A DNA stretch of 64,000 nt. Origin: Neurospora tetraspora. Its lineage: Eukaryota > Ascomycota > Sordariomycetes > Sordariales > Sordariaceae. A model generated the notes under the pieces. The model had not been told where the DNA came from. It searched no databases and was given only the letters and a program-made list of their open reading frames with translations. Positions 11,176 through 21,615 of the stretch are shown here, piece after piece. The DNA is taken from the NCBI RefSeq assembly GCF_033439725.1, contig NW_026944383.1:8370001-8434000 (forward strand), in the 5' to 3' direction. The position numbers and the translations under genes were made by a program. Within the stretch, counting starts at the first letter, position 1. Each line of letters begins with the position of its first letter.

Positions 11176-11604
11176 CTTGGTTGAAGCCTTGCTGGGGGTT
11201 GCTCTCACGAGGAATTGGCAGATAGGTCGTGCTTGGATGCTTCGGCTGTCGAGAACGGGATGGTAATTGAGGGACAACTTGGCAACGGCGGGGGACTGGA
11301 GGGAAGACACGACAGGCGAGGCGGGGTCTCGTATTTCTAGGGCATCGCTCCTGCATCGAACGAGCCCATTGCGCGTCGCGTTCAGACACACAGGTGGAAG
11401 GCGCAACTGGAAGGAGCGACGGGTCTGGTCACGGCAGGCTCGCGAAAGCACGTGAGCCAAGTTTTGTAATGCACCCGAAGCCAAAGCGCACCTGCACAAA
11501 ATGAAGTGAAAACAAACCCAGACTTCCACTGTCTGTTATGGTTCGTGATGATTTCGTAACAGAAAAAACTTGTGAATGGGAATCAAGACTAAAAAGCTGC
11601 CCCA

Positions 11605-14600
11605 TCATTGCCGTGACGCTGAACCCCCCACTCCACCACCACCGCCGACCCCATCCACCGCCGTAACGAACTTGACACTCTTCCTCCTCTCTTTATCTCT
11701 CTCCCCTCTGCCTCCTCCCTCTGCTTTACTTCCCTCCCCACCATGTCCAGCAAGGCCGCCGCTCATCCAGGCCCCAATCCTCCCCGGACTAGAGCTTAAT
11801 ATCCCCGTCACGCTATGACTCTGAGATCCTGATCCCGAGCCATGCGAAGTCTGCGAATGTGAGTGATGAGCCTGTATCCCACCTCCCGGTCCGATCCCGA
11901 ATGCCAGACCCGTCTCCCTGACGCTTTCTACTGCTCTGCTTTGTGCCACGGGAAGGGCGTCGTCGGTGCTAAGTAATCTGCCACCTGACTCGCTGGTTCC
12001 ACCAGAAGCGAGAGCAGAGAGAGCTGGGGGTCCGAGGTCGACGTATCCTCGATCGGCGGCCGAGCCAAGGAGGGAGCTGTCGCCATGGCCAGTGAGGCTG
12101 GAATGGCCAGAGAACACTGGTGTCTTATTGCCGCCAGAGAACACGGGTGTCTTATTGCCGCCAGAGAACACGGGTGTCTTATTGCCGCCAGAGAACACGG
12201 GTGTCTTGCTCCCTGCTGAACGAGTGTAACTGCTGGCAGCGGTAGCCTCTCGCTCCCTCTCGCGCGCTGTCCCCGCCCGGCTTGGAACTTCGGTCATTGT
12301 CTCGCCCATTCTGGAGGCCATACCGTGCCCATGTCCCGTATCGGTTCCAGTACCTCGCGTCCCCCAAGGCAGTCTCATCGGGCCAGGTAGACAGACGTGC
12401 CCGCATCCATCTAGCGGACAGAATCCACCACTCGAGGCCAGTTCAGCAGCTGGGTCGTCGTTATCAACTGGTCCATCAACATACATGGCCGAGTCCCGCT
12501 CAGCCTCAAACGCTGCGTGCCAAGCTTGCATACAGGAGGAGTGGCCCCCATGCCCGCAGATGGGGCAGAGCCACCATGTTGCGATGGGCTGGTATTCATC
12601 TCCCCCTTCTCGATCAGGTTGGAGGGAGGAGATGGTTGATTCCGAGGAAGAAGGGATGAAGGGGGACGAGTCACGGTGACCACAGAGCGCGCATGGGGCG
12701 GTTGCAGCTTTACATCGCTTACACGTCCACACTGAATCCGTCGACGCCTCGCTGCGATCCAATTCCCTCGCTTTGTGACAAGAGCTGCAAAAGAACCCGA
12801 CTGACACGCCGTTTTGCGCGGGGGTGAAGATGGCCGGGTAGTTGATTCCCCAATCTTTCAGCGGATTCTTCTCCTGATCACCGGGCATGGACTCAGCAGC
12901 GGCGGCGGGCCAGCCTTGCATGCATAATTTTCTGAGAAGAGCAGCCTCGACGAAGAGTTGGAGACTCATGAGGCGGGAGTGATGCTGCCGAAGGATGGCT
13001 GCTGCTTGGTAACTGTCGATGACTTCGTCTGATACCAAAGGCTTAAGGAGGAGGACAATGGCCGAAGCGTTCAAGGCGGAAGACTTGGCTTCAAAGGCCA
13101 GAGTACGGGATATCAGAGAGTAAGGGTTCAGCGGGGGTGTAGTACTGGAGAAGGAAGGGGGTTTGTGAAGAGGGTAAGGATAGGCGGGATCGGAGGGCCA
13201 GGGCAGGTAATCGCTCTCGATTATGTGGGTGGGTTCTGGTTCTGGTTCTTCGGGGAGAGTAGGGGGTTCGTCGGTGATGACGACGGGTGGTGCGGCATGT
13301 ATAATGTCATGGTCGTTTTGCGAGGGAAAACTGTCGTCGGTAGTGGATTGGGTGATGGCGTGGTGCTCGTCAGTATAGGCCGTCATTCCCGTTGTTTCGG
13401 TCTCGGTGCGGTTGAGCTTAGGGGGCACGACGAAGCGGGGACGCCCGGAGCTGCCCATTTGGATATCGGACGCTCGTTCGGAACCGTCGCTGCCGCGGGG
13501 GTAGCGAATCTCGGCGAGGGCAGAGCCACGGATGGGCAGGCCACCGCTGGATTCGACGGAGCTGGCAATGGCTGTTCCGGCTGTTCCGCCGCCGCGGCGA
13601 CTACCGGCGGAGACGGAGAGGGCGTGGCCGAAGCTGTCATCGGAGTCATGGCGTAAGACGGATTTTCTCGGGTCTTCGGGACGTTTGCGAGGTACGTCGA
13701 TGGCATTGCCGAGGATTGCTTCGGTGTCGTAGAAATCGTATCCTTCTGTGCTGGCTTGGGTGTTTTCGCTGTTAAAAGAGACGATGGACAAGGGGACAGA
13801 GTCGAGACGGTTACGTTTTTGTGGACCGCGAGGTTGGAGTGCAGGGCCGAGGGCAAAACTGCCAGACTCCAGCACTGGCGTCAGCTTCTCAGATTCCGTA
13901 ACAGGCCGGGCAAGTGGCGTCGGTTGGTTCGAGGTACTCTCCAGCTCTTCTGACAGTAACGACCTAGGATTTGCCTTTCGCGGTGTATCTACTCCATCGG
14001 TCTGGACAGACATCTGAAAGGGAGGACCCAGCGCGCGCAGCTTTCCCTCAATCTTCCTCTTCTCGCAATGATCTAATCGACGTTCCAAATGGTATTGCCC
14101 TCGCCTTCGCAGAACCAGGTCGATCCAGTAAGCGAGAACACGCCATGACTGGGCAAGTCGGTACTGGTTGACGCTGTCGGCTGTTTTGGCGTAGTGATCG
14201 AGGATAGTCCTGACTCGGTCGGGTAGTGGCCTGCCTCCTTCAACGTATGGCAGCTCCTGGTACAAGACCTCCAAATAGTTGACGGTAAGGTATCCGTACA
14301 CATCGGCTTTCGCAGCGGCAGGCAGATGCCCAATGGCCATGGCTTGTTGAGGCTTGTAGATACCGGTAACCTTGATGGTCTGTTCCAACGACAAGACCTC
14401 TTCCGAACCAGTTGGGGGTGTCGTGCTAAGGGTGGCTGACCTCGTGCTTGGACGCCGCTTTCGCTGACTGGTCCGTTGCTTGGGGCCCAGGAAACTTCCG
14501 AGAACATCGTCTTCGGAATCGCTGCGGCTGACGCCAAACCTGGGAGTGGTAGGACTTGAGCTATAGGAGGGCGCGCCAATGCTGTGGCTGCTGTCGGCAT

Positions 14601-15948
14601 GGAGCATATGTGGGCGCGGACGATGGGAGGGAGCACGCTCGTCTAGGAACATTAGCACGTCTCCCTGTGACGAGAAGGACATGGTCGAGACGGCTTGACG
14701 GTCAAGCACCTTGGGCGCAAAGTTGACATCGCACTGCGTAAAGAGACCATCCTGGCCGACGGTCCATAGAAGATACTGATCGTGCCAAAGTAGAGAGTTG
14801 GGTGAACTGTCGAACAGCTGGATCTCCCTATACGGCATCGTGGGGCGCGCGAGATCCCAAATGTGCACCGCATTGATACCAAACTTCTTCTGACTACTCT
14901 CCCCATACGACATGGCGATCTGGGAAGCCCTCTTGGCCTGGGCCGTTGCTGACCATTGCCCAGGTCTCCAGGCAAGAGAAGCCACCGGTGCCGGAGTCGA
15001 AATAGTCCATTTCGGCTTCTGCCTCTTGTCGGGAACCTTGCCCAGGTGCCAGACATGACACTTGCTATCCCATCCAGCGCTGACGAGATGTTCGCCGTCG
15101 GGATGCCAGGCAATCGAAGTACACGACTTCTCGTGGGCGTTAATCCTCAACACGGGCGCATGATACTTACGCATGTCCCATTGGAGGACGGTGCCCTGGT
15201 CGGTTGAGCAAGCAAAGACAAAGCCATCCTTGGGAGACCAGCGGACCTGGCGCACGCCGTCTGCGTTGCACTTGTAGGCATGGACTGGACGGAAAGTGGC
15301 GCCGGTTCGCGAGGGGATCGGGTTGCGGATATCGAAGCAGCGAACGATGCCGTCTTGACTACCGGACAACAGGTAGCTGGCCCGGTGAGGGTTGACGTCG
15401 AGTGTGTTGACCTGTCGAGAGTCTTCGCGGATCTGGAGAGACTCGAGTGGGGATCCGGTAGCCCAGGCCTCGCTGGCGCGCACCAGGTCGTACTGGAAGA
15501 TCTTGCCACTGCCGCATGCCGTAAAGATGGTCGGGTTGCCGCCAGCAGGACCCCATTTGACGTCTCTAATGGCTAGCTGATCTGGGCTTCCTCCCTGGAG
15601 AAGCGAGCGAAGATCGATCCCCTCGCGAATGTTGAGGCCGTCGAAGGTGACTGTTCGTAGAGCATGGCGGCCAGCAAGAACAGCTGACCGGCCATCGGGG
15701 GATCTGTCTATACACTCGAGTGGTTGACCAGCCTGGTAGGAGGCATTCTGGGCGGCAGTGGGACGTTGACGATAGTTGGGGATCGAGGTCAAGCCGCCGC
15801 TGGGGTTGCTGGTAATGTTGGAGCCGTGAGAAGTGCCATTGGCAACCGAGGACGACGGCGTGTTCTCGTGCGAGTTGTTGGCCGAAGAAGAGTCGGGATT
15901 GTTGGTCTTGCCCAGTAGCTTGCGCATGATATTGCCCTGGTTATACAT
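11605..15948 (-). CDS. rtc1: RTC1/Sea2 (WDR24 homologue), WD-repeat and zinc/RING subunit of the SEA/GATOR2 complex
   Basis: A single exon of 1447 codons. An N-terminal WD40 propeller covers about residues 75-430, with blocks such as LLSGSQDGIVRCFDIRN, FACSTDQGTVLQWDMRK and LVSAGWDSKCHVWHLG. A long low-complexity linker follows. Near the C-terminus is a Cys/His-rich zinc and RING region: CSSCHK (about 1052), CKRCKAATAPCALCGH, CPICGHGGHSSCMQAWH (about 1125) and CPLDGCGHVC (about 1180). This order is that of yeast Rtc1/Sea2 and animal WDR24, which sit on the vacuole or lysosome in the SEACAT/GATOR2 complex and relay amino-acid status to TORC1. A second in-frame ATG at residue 8 (MRKLLG) could be used. 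The protein is longer than its animal homologue because of the linker and a tail carrying a TPVFSGG array. Confidence 0.93.
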   Translation of the reverse strand: MYNQGNIMRKLLGKTNNPDSSSANNSHENTPSSSVANGTSHGSNITSNPSGGLTSIPNYRQRPTAAQNASYQAGQPLECIDRSPDGRSAVLAGRHALRTVTFDGLNIREGIDLRSLLQGGSPDQLAIRDVKWGPAGGNPTIFTACGSGKIFQYDLVRASEAWATGSPLESLQIREDSRQVNTLDVNPHRASYLLSGSQDGIVRCFDIRNPIPSRTGATFRPVHAYKCNADGVRQVRWSPKDGFVFACSTDQGTVLQWDMRKYHAPVLRINAHEKSCTSIAWHPDGEHLVSAGWDSKCHVWHLGKVPDKRQKPKWTISTPAPVASLAWRPGQWSATAQAKRASQIAMSYGESSQKKFGINAVHIWDLARPTMPYREIQLFDSSPNSLLWHDQYLLWTVGQDGLFTQCDVNFAPKVLDRQAVSTMSFSSQGDVLMFLDERAPSHRPRPHMLHADSSHSIGAPSYSSSPTTPRFGVSRSDSEDDVLGSFLGPKQRTSQRKRRPSTRSATLSTTPPTGSEEVLSLEQTIKVTGIYKPQQAMAIGHLPAAAKADVYGYLTVNYLEVLYQELPYVEGGRPLPDRVRTILDHYAKTADSVNQYRLAQSWRVLAYWIDLVLRRRGQYHLERRLDHCEKRKIEGKLRALGPPFQMSVQTDGVDTPRKANPRSLLSEELESTSNQPTPLARPVTESEKLTPVLESGSFALGPALQPRGPQKRNRLDSVPLSIVSFNSENTQASTEGYDFYDTEAILGNAIDVPRKRPEDPRKSVLRHDSDDSFGHALSVSAGSRRGGGTAGTAIASSVESSGGLPIRGSALAEIRYPRGSDGSERASDIQMGSSGRPRFVVPPKLNRTETETTGMTAYTDEHHAITQSTTDDSFPSQNDHDIIHAAPPVVITDEPPTLPEEPEPEPTHIIESDYLPWPSDPAYPYPLHKPPSFSSTTPPLNPYSLISRTLAFEAKSSALNASAIVLLLKPLVSDEVIDSYQAAAILRQHHSRLMSLQLFVEAALLRKLCMQGWPAAAAESMPGDQEKNPLKDWGINYPAIFTPAQNGVSVGFFCSSCHKARELDRSEASTDSVWTCKRCKAATAPCALCGHRDSSPFIPSSSESTISSLQPDREGGDEYQPIATWWLCPICGHGGHSSCMQAWHAAFEAERDSAMYVDGPVDNDDPAAELASSGGFCPLDGCGHVCLPGPMRLPWGTRGTGTDTGHGHGMASRMGETMTEVPSRAGTAREREREATAASSYTRSAGSKTPVFSGGNKTPVFSGGNKTPVFSGGNKTPVFSGHSSLTGHGDSSLLGSAADRGYVDLGPPALSALASGGTSESGGRLLSTDDALPVAQSRAVESVRETGLAFGIGPGGGIQAHHSHSQTSHGSGSGSQSHSVTGILSSSPGRIGAWMSGGLAGHGGEGSKAEGGGRGERDKERRKSVKFVTAVDGVGGGGGVGGSASRQ
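12110..12217 (-). repeat. 4 x 27-bp coding tandem repeat in rtc1 (NKTPVFSGG)
   Basis: Four adjacent 27-bp units start at 12110, 12137, 12164 and 12191. On the minus strand they encode (S/N)KTPVFSGG four times, between the RING region and the C-terminal tail. The units are nearly identical at the DNA level, so the array is young or homogenised. It is in frame. Confidence 0.88.
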
Positions 15949-16530
15949 GGCCGCGGTCGGGAGTGTTGTGGTTCAGTTTGTTATTATTATGTAATGTCGT
16001 CGTGTGTCTCGCGAGGCCGTGACGCCGTCGAGAGCATCTTCTCTGCTGGTCCTTCAGGGCGCGGCCGAGGAACGTTGGAGGGCGTCAATGTTTGGTGACA
16101 TTGGGAGAAATGGGATGTCTCGTTAACGTCTCCTCGTTAAGGAACGCGCCGGTGATGTGGTGGTGATATGCCGTGGGATGTTCCTAAGTGGAATGTTTTG
16201 GTGGGGTTGATGGAGGGAAGCTATTCCCAGGAATGGTCAAATGCCTGCCGGCTGTCCCCTGCTTGCGGTCATTCTGCCAGCCTTGACCGCCAAGATCTTC
16301 CATCGGAACTGCCTGCCGTTAGCGCATTTCGTCTGTTGTCAGCGCGTCAGTCCACTGAAGCTTCCACTCCAGCCTTGCATTTCATCACCAGAGCATTCAA
16401 CTGTTCACACCCGCATACAACAACCACACCTCAGCCTCGCCAACATTGAAACTCTACGCAACTTCTACCAGTATCAATCTAGACACCGCGAGAACGCAGA
16501 ACGAGCTCGTCACTTACACCGGGCGCCACC
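15949..16530. promoter_or_regulatory. Shared divergent promoter region of rtc1 and the cactin gene
   Basis: The 582 bp between two divergent start codons must hold both 5' leaders and core promoters. No TATA box is convincing. The right side is C-rich and ends with CACC directly before the cactin ATG, a good fungal start context. Confidence 0.6.
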
Positions 16531-18334
16531 ATGAACCCCGACAGACAGGCCATGATTGCCGGCTTGGGCAAAGATCGAGACCGAGACAACAGACGAAACA
16601 TCACTGCCCCCAGACTCGACAACAACAACCGAATCTCCAAGCCCCAATACAAGCCCTCCTCGAAACCCATCACAGGTTCAAATAGTACCCCAGTCGGCAG
16701 CTCTGGCCCCGGAAAATACCTTACCCAGGACGAGCAGTCAGAGCAATTCGTCGCCGACGAAGACAAGTTCGTGCTCAAGCAAGCAAAGAAGAAGGCCGAC
16801 ATCCGCGTCAGAGAACGGCGCGCAAAGCCCATCGACTACCTTGCCTTCAACCTCCGCTTCATCGACACCGACCGCGATGTCTTTGATGACCACGATGACG
16901 ACGTCGACATCCCCGTGCCCTCTCCCGAGAGAGTCCTCCAGAGCCTGAACGAGTCCCAGCTGAAGGAGTTGGAGGAGGACATCAAGTCATACAATACCCT
17001 CGAGATAAACCGCCGCAACAAGGAGTACTGGTCAGCCCTGTCCATTCTGTGTGACGACAAGCGAAACAAGCTTAAACCACAGGGAGCAGAGGGACGTGCG
17101 GTCAACACGGTGGCTGCTGATGTCGACAAGATTCTGGCCCCGAAGACGTTGGAGCAGTTGGAGGCGTTGGAGAAGCAGATCAGGGCCAAGCTACAATCCA
17201 ACGAGCCCATCGATACCGACTACTGGGAATCCCTACTCAAGAGTCTGCTGGTATACAAGGCAAAGGCAAAGCTGAAGCAGGTGTGCTTGGAGATCAAGGC
17301 CGCCCGCGTCGAGCTTCTCAAGGCTAAGGACCCTGAGAGAGCCAAAGCGTTGGAACAAGCCGACGGTCTCCCTGATGCGGCCCTCCCGACCTCAGGCCCG
17401 TCCAGGGCCTTGAACCGCCCTGCCGCCTCAACATCAACAGCACTCGCTGCATCCTCCAGCAGCAGCACCGCCCCGCCCCCCGGTACCGCTCGCTTCGCCT
17501 CCACCGGCAACGAAGACTTCTCCCAAGCCACCAAGGCCCTCTACGACCGGGAAGTCGCCCGCGGCTTCCTCGAAGGCGAAGAGATCTTCACGGCCGAAGA
17601 ATCCCTGACCTCCAACCCCAAGCCCGTGTGGGCCGACAAGTACCGCCCCCGCAAGCCGCGCTACTTCAACCGCGTCCTGATGGGCTATGAATGGAACAAG
17701 TACAACCAGACGCACTACGACCACGACAACCCGCCGCCGAAGGTCGTGCAGGGATACAAGTTCAACATCTTCTATCCCGACCTGATTGACAAGACAAAGG
17801 CGCCCACGTTCAAGATCATCAGGGAGGGTGGGAGACGCAGGGGAGAGAGCTTTGCGCCCGCCGGCAAGGAGGATACCTGCTTGATTAGGTTCGTGGCCGG
17901 ACCGCCGTATGAGGATATTGCGTTTAGGATTGTGGATAGGGAGTGGGATTATAGCGCCAAGAAGGAGAGGGGGTTCAAGAGTAGTTTTGACAAGGTGAGT
18001 CGTCCTAGGTTGTGGTTGTGCTGGGTGACGTTGCTGTTTAGCCGGTGGGCTGTTGGTGACGGCGCTGGTTACGATGGCTACGTTGGCCTATTACCACGGC
18101 CCCTATAACAGGCCAACGCTATCCTTTTTTCTTGCGCCGCAAAAGCCACGCCACCCAACACCCGCCGGTTACCCGCGCGTTTCTGGCCTTATGGTTCTTT
18201 TGCTAACTCGTTACTTCGTGTGTAGGGCATACTTCAACTCCACTTTCAGTTCAAAAAGGTTGGTGATCTGGTCTCCCTTGTGGTCGTACCGGCCAAGGCT
18301 AACAGTGTCTGTGCAGATTTACTACAGAAAGTAG
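16531..18334 (+). CDS. cactin: Cactin-family splicing factor, three exons
   Basis: Exons by manual splicing: 16531-17994, 18226-18258 and 18317-18334, giving 504 residues. Introns are 231 nt (GTGAGT...GTGTAG) and 58 nt (GTTGGT...GTGCAG). The middle domain carries RRAKPIDYLAFNL (about residue 95). The C-terminal Cactin domain contains WADKYRPRKPRYFNRV, EWNKYNQTHYDHDNPPPK, VQGYKFNIFYPDLIDK and AGPPYEDIAFRIV, and the spliced end reads GILQLHFQFKKIYYRK, the usual terminus of the family. Cactin is a nuclear protein of late spliceosomes; its fission yeast homologue Cay1 affects splicing of a telomere gene. The unspliced frame would run on to 18108 and lose the conserved end, so splicing is needed. 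Confidence 0.92.
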
Positions 18335-21300
18335 AAAGCCCAGGGCGATATTACCACCGCCTTCTGGAAGGCTGGTCCGGCCTGCGGCGAAGCCATCGGC
18401 TGGTCTTTTTGTCTGGTTTTTTCGGTGCCGCGTTCTATAGGTCGATATGGGGCCGTAGTAGCTGCTGCGGCCCGTCTGGCTCGATCCCTGCTCCTGGTCT
18501 TTGGGTGAACTGGGCGCATTGCCTGATTATGAAGAACACACGAGAGAGCTTCGCAGTGCGGTGTGTGTAAGAAGGGCTGCTACACCGCCAACCGGGGACG
18601 ACGGGAACGGACACGGGGCACAGATGAGACGATTTCAAGGCTTCGTCTAGAAGGATGGGAAGGATGCCGTTCCCCGGGTAGACCGGGGCATCGGGGCTGG
18701 ATGCCGGCAGCATTCTGGTCTTTTGGGTGGGTGTCATTGTCTTGTCTCGCGACAGTTGGGCGACACGCCAGCGGGCAGTCCTAGAGTGGAGGGATCATGG
18801 ATGGAGATGGGACTGGACCGGCTCCTCTATGCCGTATGCGACGACCCGAACTTTTGGAGCTTGAACTAGATCCCTGGTGCGATGGTGTGCGACTGGGTGA
18901 TTCATGTTTCTTCGGACTGTCGGATTTTGCGAGAAAAGAACGAGATATCCGTTTCCCGTCTGTCTGTCTCTCTGTCTGTCTGGGCACCGGCGAGACACGA
19001 CCAGGTGTCAGCCCAACCCTGGAGACGGAGAAGTACAGAGCAGTGTCATGTCAGTCGATCAGCCGCTTATCTTGCAGTCAGCCTGCCGGTCTGTCAGTCT
19101 TGTCACATGGTGAAGGGAGGAATGTTTCGTTGTCTGGACGTCTGGAGATGACGCAGGGCACACTGCACTATCCAGACACGTTCCACAGGATAGCTACAGT
19201 TTGAGGCTTTCTTGAGGCTGGCAGAAATAACCGGGGTGGCTTTTCTCTCGGTCTTCCTCCGTGGCATGGAGATAAGGTGGCCTGGTCTGGGAGGCGCCGG
19301 TCATCGTCAGAGACTGGACGTGGAAGCTGGCTGATTCGGAGTCGAATTGGGAAATGAAGCCAAGCCCCGGTTTCGATTCACGCTCATCATTTCTTCGACA
19401 CATCGTTCTAGAATGAAACACGTCCATGTTCTGCATACCACAAGAAATTACTATTACGAGGCCATGGCACCGTGCAAGCCGTGCAAGCCCGAAGCCGTGT
19501 GGAGAGAGATGATGAGATACCGGGCTGAGTGCGCACATCAGTACGCAGTCGACGTGTTGTTCAGTTATTCTTGCGCCTCTTCCCTTGGGACCTGTTGATC
19601 TCTTGACCTCTTCGACCGACCATCTCTTGCGTTGAAAACTCCGCCGTTTTTTCCATGGCCCGCCCGCCCATTGAAGGCCCAATGCCAGCACAGAGTGACA
19701 ATGGTGGACATCACTGATTGGGTCGTTTCAAAAAAGACCACCACTTAGCACCACCACGAGTGGCTGCACCTTTCCGTTAGGATCTGGCTACCGGCCAGCC
19801 AATTCTGTCCGTCTTTGTGGCATCTGCCCTCTTGTGTCTGGTCTGCAATGGTCCTAGGACTCGCTGACGACACCGGCGTGCCGCTGGCTGGCTGGAAGCT
19901 TCCCATTACCCCAGAGAGAGCCTCACTCTGATACGTCCAAGTCTACTGCCATTGCTGTCGCTGTCCTAACTCATGCTGCCGTCACTGACCGCTTCCACGG
20001 CTCCCAGAGTTCCGGACAATAGCTCTTCTTCGCTTCTGCCGGTAACCTTGAGCGCTGGCCAGCCAGGCCCAGTCAGAGGGAGTCACAATGCCCGACTATG
20101 AGATTGTTAGAGCTGAACATGTTTTGTCCCCAAGGTCTGGTCATTTCCCCGGCCCCAAACCGAAACCGTTGATTGTGTGGTGTGTGTGAACCATCGCTCG
20201 CTTGAAGATTGTTTACTAAACAACAACTTGAACAACAACGACATGGACGACATGAACAGACGAAATCTTCGGACCCCCCTTCCTACTTCCCCTACTTCCC
20301 CTTCGAACAAGCCACACTTCAAACTGCATCACGGGCAAGCATGCTTCTCAGTCACTGACCGCCAAGTTTTCCTCCATTTCAGTACTGGCGCCGCCTTTCT
20401 TCAACGTCAAGTTACGGTGGGCTTGACACTTGCTGTTAAAGACCTCGGGGTGTTTATACTGCCCGTGTAGAGGTATCAAGTCTTGGCTGAAAGCACCAGG
20501 CATACGGAGCAGGGGTCTACAACCCCGGTCGTCAATTCTGTCACTTTTCTTTTTCTTCTATCCGTCTTCCCTACCTTCCCTGCCGGCTCCGCGATGTACG
20601 CAGTATGCGAGGATTGTTGCACACACTGGTTCATGCGCAGAAGAAGAAAAGCATGGGCTTGGGTGTTGTTTTGGCCTGCTGTCTGGGGTTGTAACGAGCA
20701 CCGAGCCCTTCTCATCTCCTTCTCACTGGTACTTCTCCTGAGAGACTAAGGGAGGGGTGTCCATAACACGGTCAACCGGGCGCCGATTGGTGAATGTACC
20801 TGAGTACCTTACCTTTCTTACTTTCACCTTCATCCCCAGAAACAAGCCACGCAGAGCTACTACCTAGGTAGTCTACAGCGTCTTATTCTTCAACCCTGCG
20901 GTTTCGTTTGTTCTACCTCCTCCACCGTAGAAAACATGCCGTGCACGCATGGCCACACCATGTACACACACAGCAAGAAAGTGGGAGCCAGGCCAGGGCA
21001 CAACGCCCGCACCCTCATACAAGCCAGGCATAGAAGGTATCGCAAACCCACCCGGTACTCTCTCCCTGCGCCCGCTCCCGCCGGATGTGGAGGTAGATGT
21101 CTGGTCCACCAAACAAAAGTGAACAAAATGTGTTGGCAGAATCCTCACTCACTGAGAGGCAAGGCAAGGCAGTGTCCTCCCTTGGGATGTACACCACCGC
21201 ACACAGTACAACACACTTTGGCCCCCTGCTCTGCTTGGCTTGAGATACCCACCCCTTACTGTTACTGACATGGAGCTTCAACAACATACCCCAGATGTTG

Positions 21301-21615
21301 CTATCGTCTGCATAGCTCCATGTCCTTGTACCGATCTTCTTTCCCCTGGTCCCTGGTCCTGGTCATCCTGGCAGATATACAGACATAGACATACATACTT
21401 CAACTGCCAGTCAACAGCCGCGGGCCAACAGTCACAACCGTTTTGCTTGATAACTGAGACATCTGGACCTCACACCTTCAATATCAAATCTGTTTCTCCC
21501 CACACTTGAAGAAAAGCATACATATGCCAACAACCTTCGTTGTCTTGGATCACCAACATCAAAGCCATTCTTCTCTTCTTTCATCCTCGGCTCACATAGC
21601 AACGACACATCAGTA
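18335..21615. other. Long upstream region of the forkhead gene, no recognisable gene
   Basis: About 3.3 kb with only short unconvincing frames. It contains pyrimidine-rich tracts and a TCTG/TCTC microsatellite near 18958-18985. Neurospora regulators often have long leaders with upstream ORFs and introns, so part of this is probably forkhead promoter and 5' leader. No specific site can be supported. Confidence 0.5.

Noticed and set aside
11176-11529. Upstream extension of DUF7918-like paralogue B to an earlier ATG
   Set aside because: The paralogue has a TAG codon nine bases before the aligned ATG, and similarity of protein type begins at MAIL.
12282-14636. Several plus- and minus-frame ORFs of 90-187 codons overlapping rtc1
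   Set aside because: They lie inside the 1447-codon rtc1 frame in other frames, and none has a recognisable domain; they are shadows of GC-rich coding sequence.
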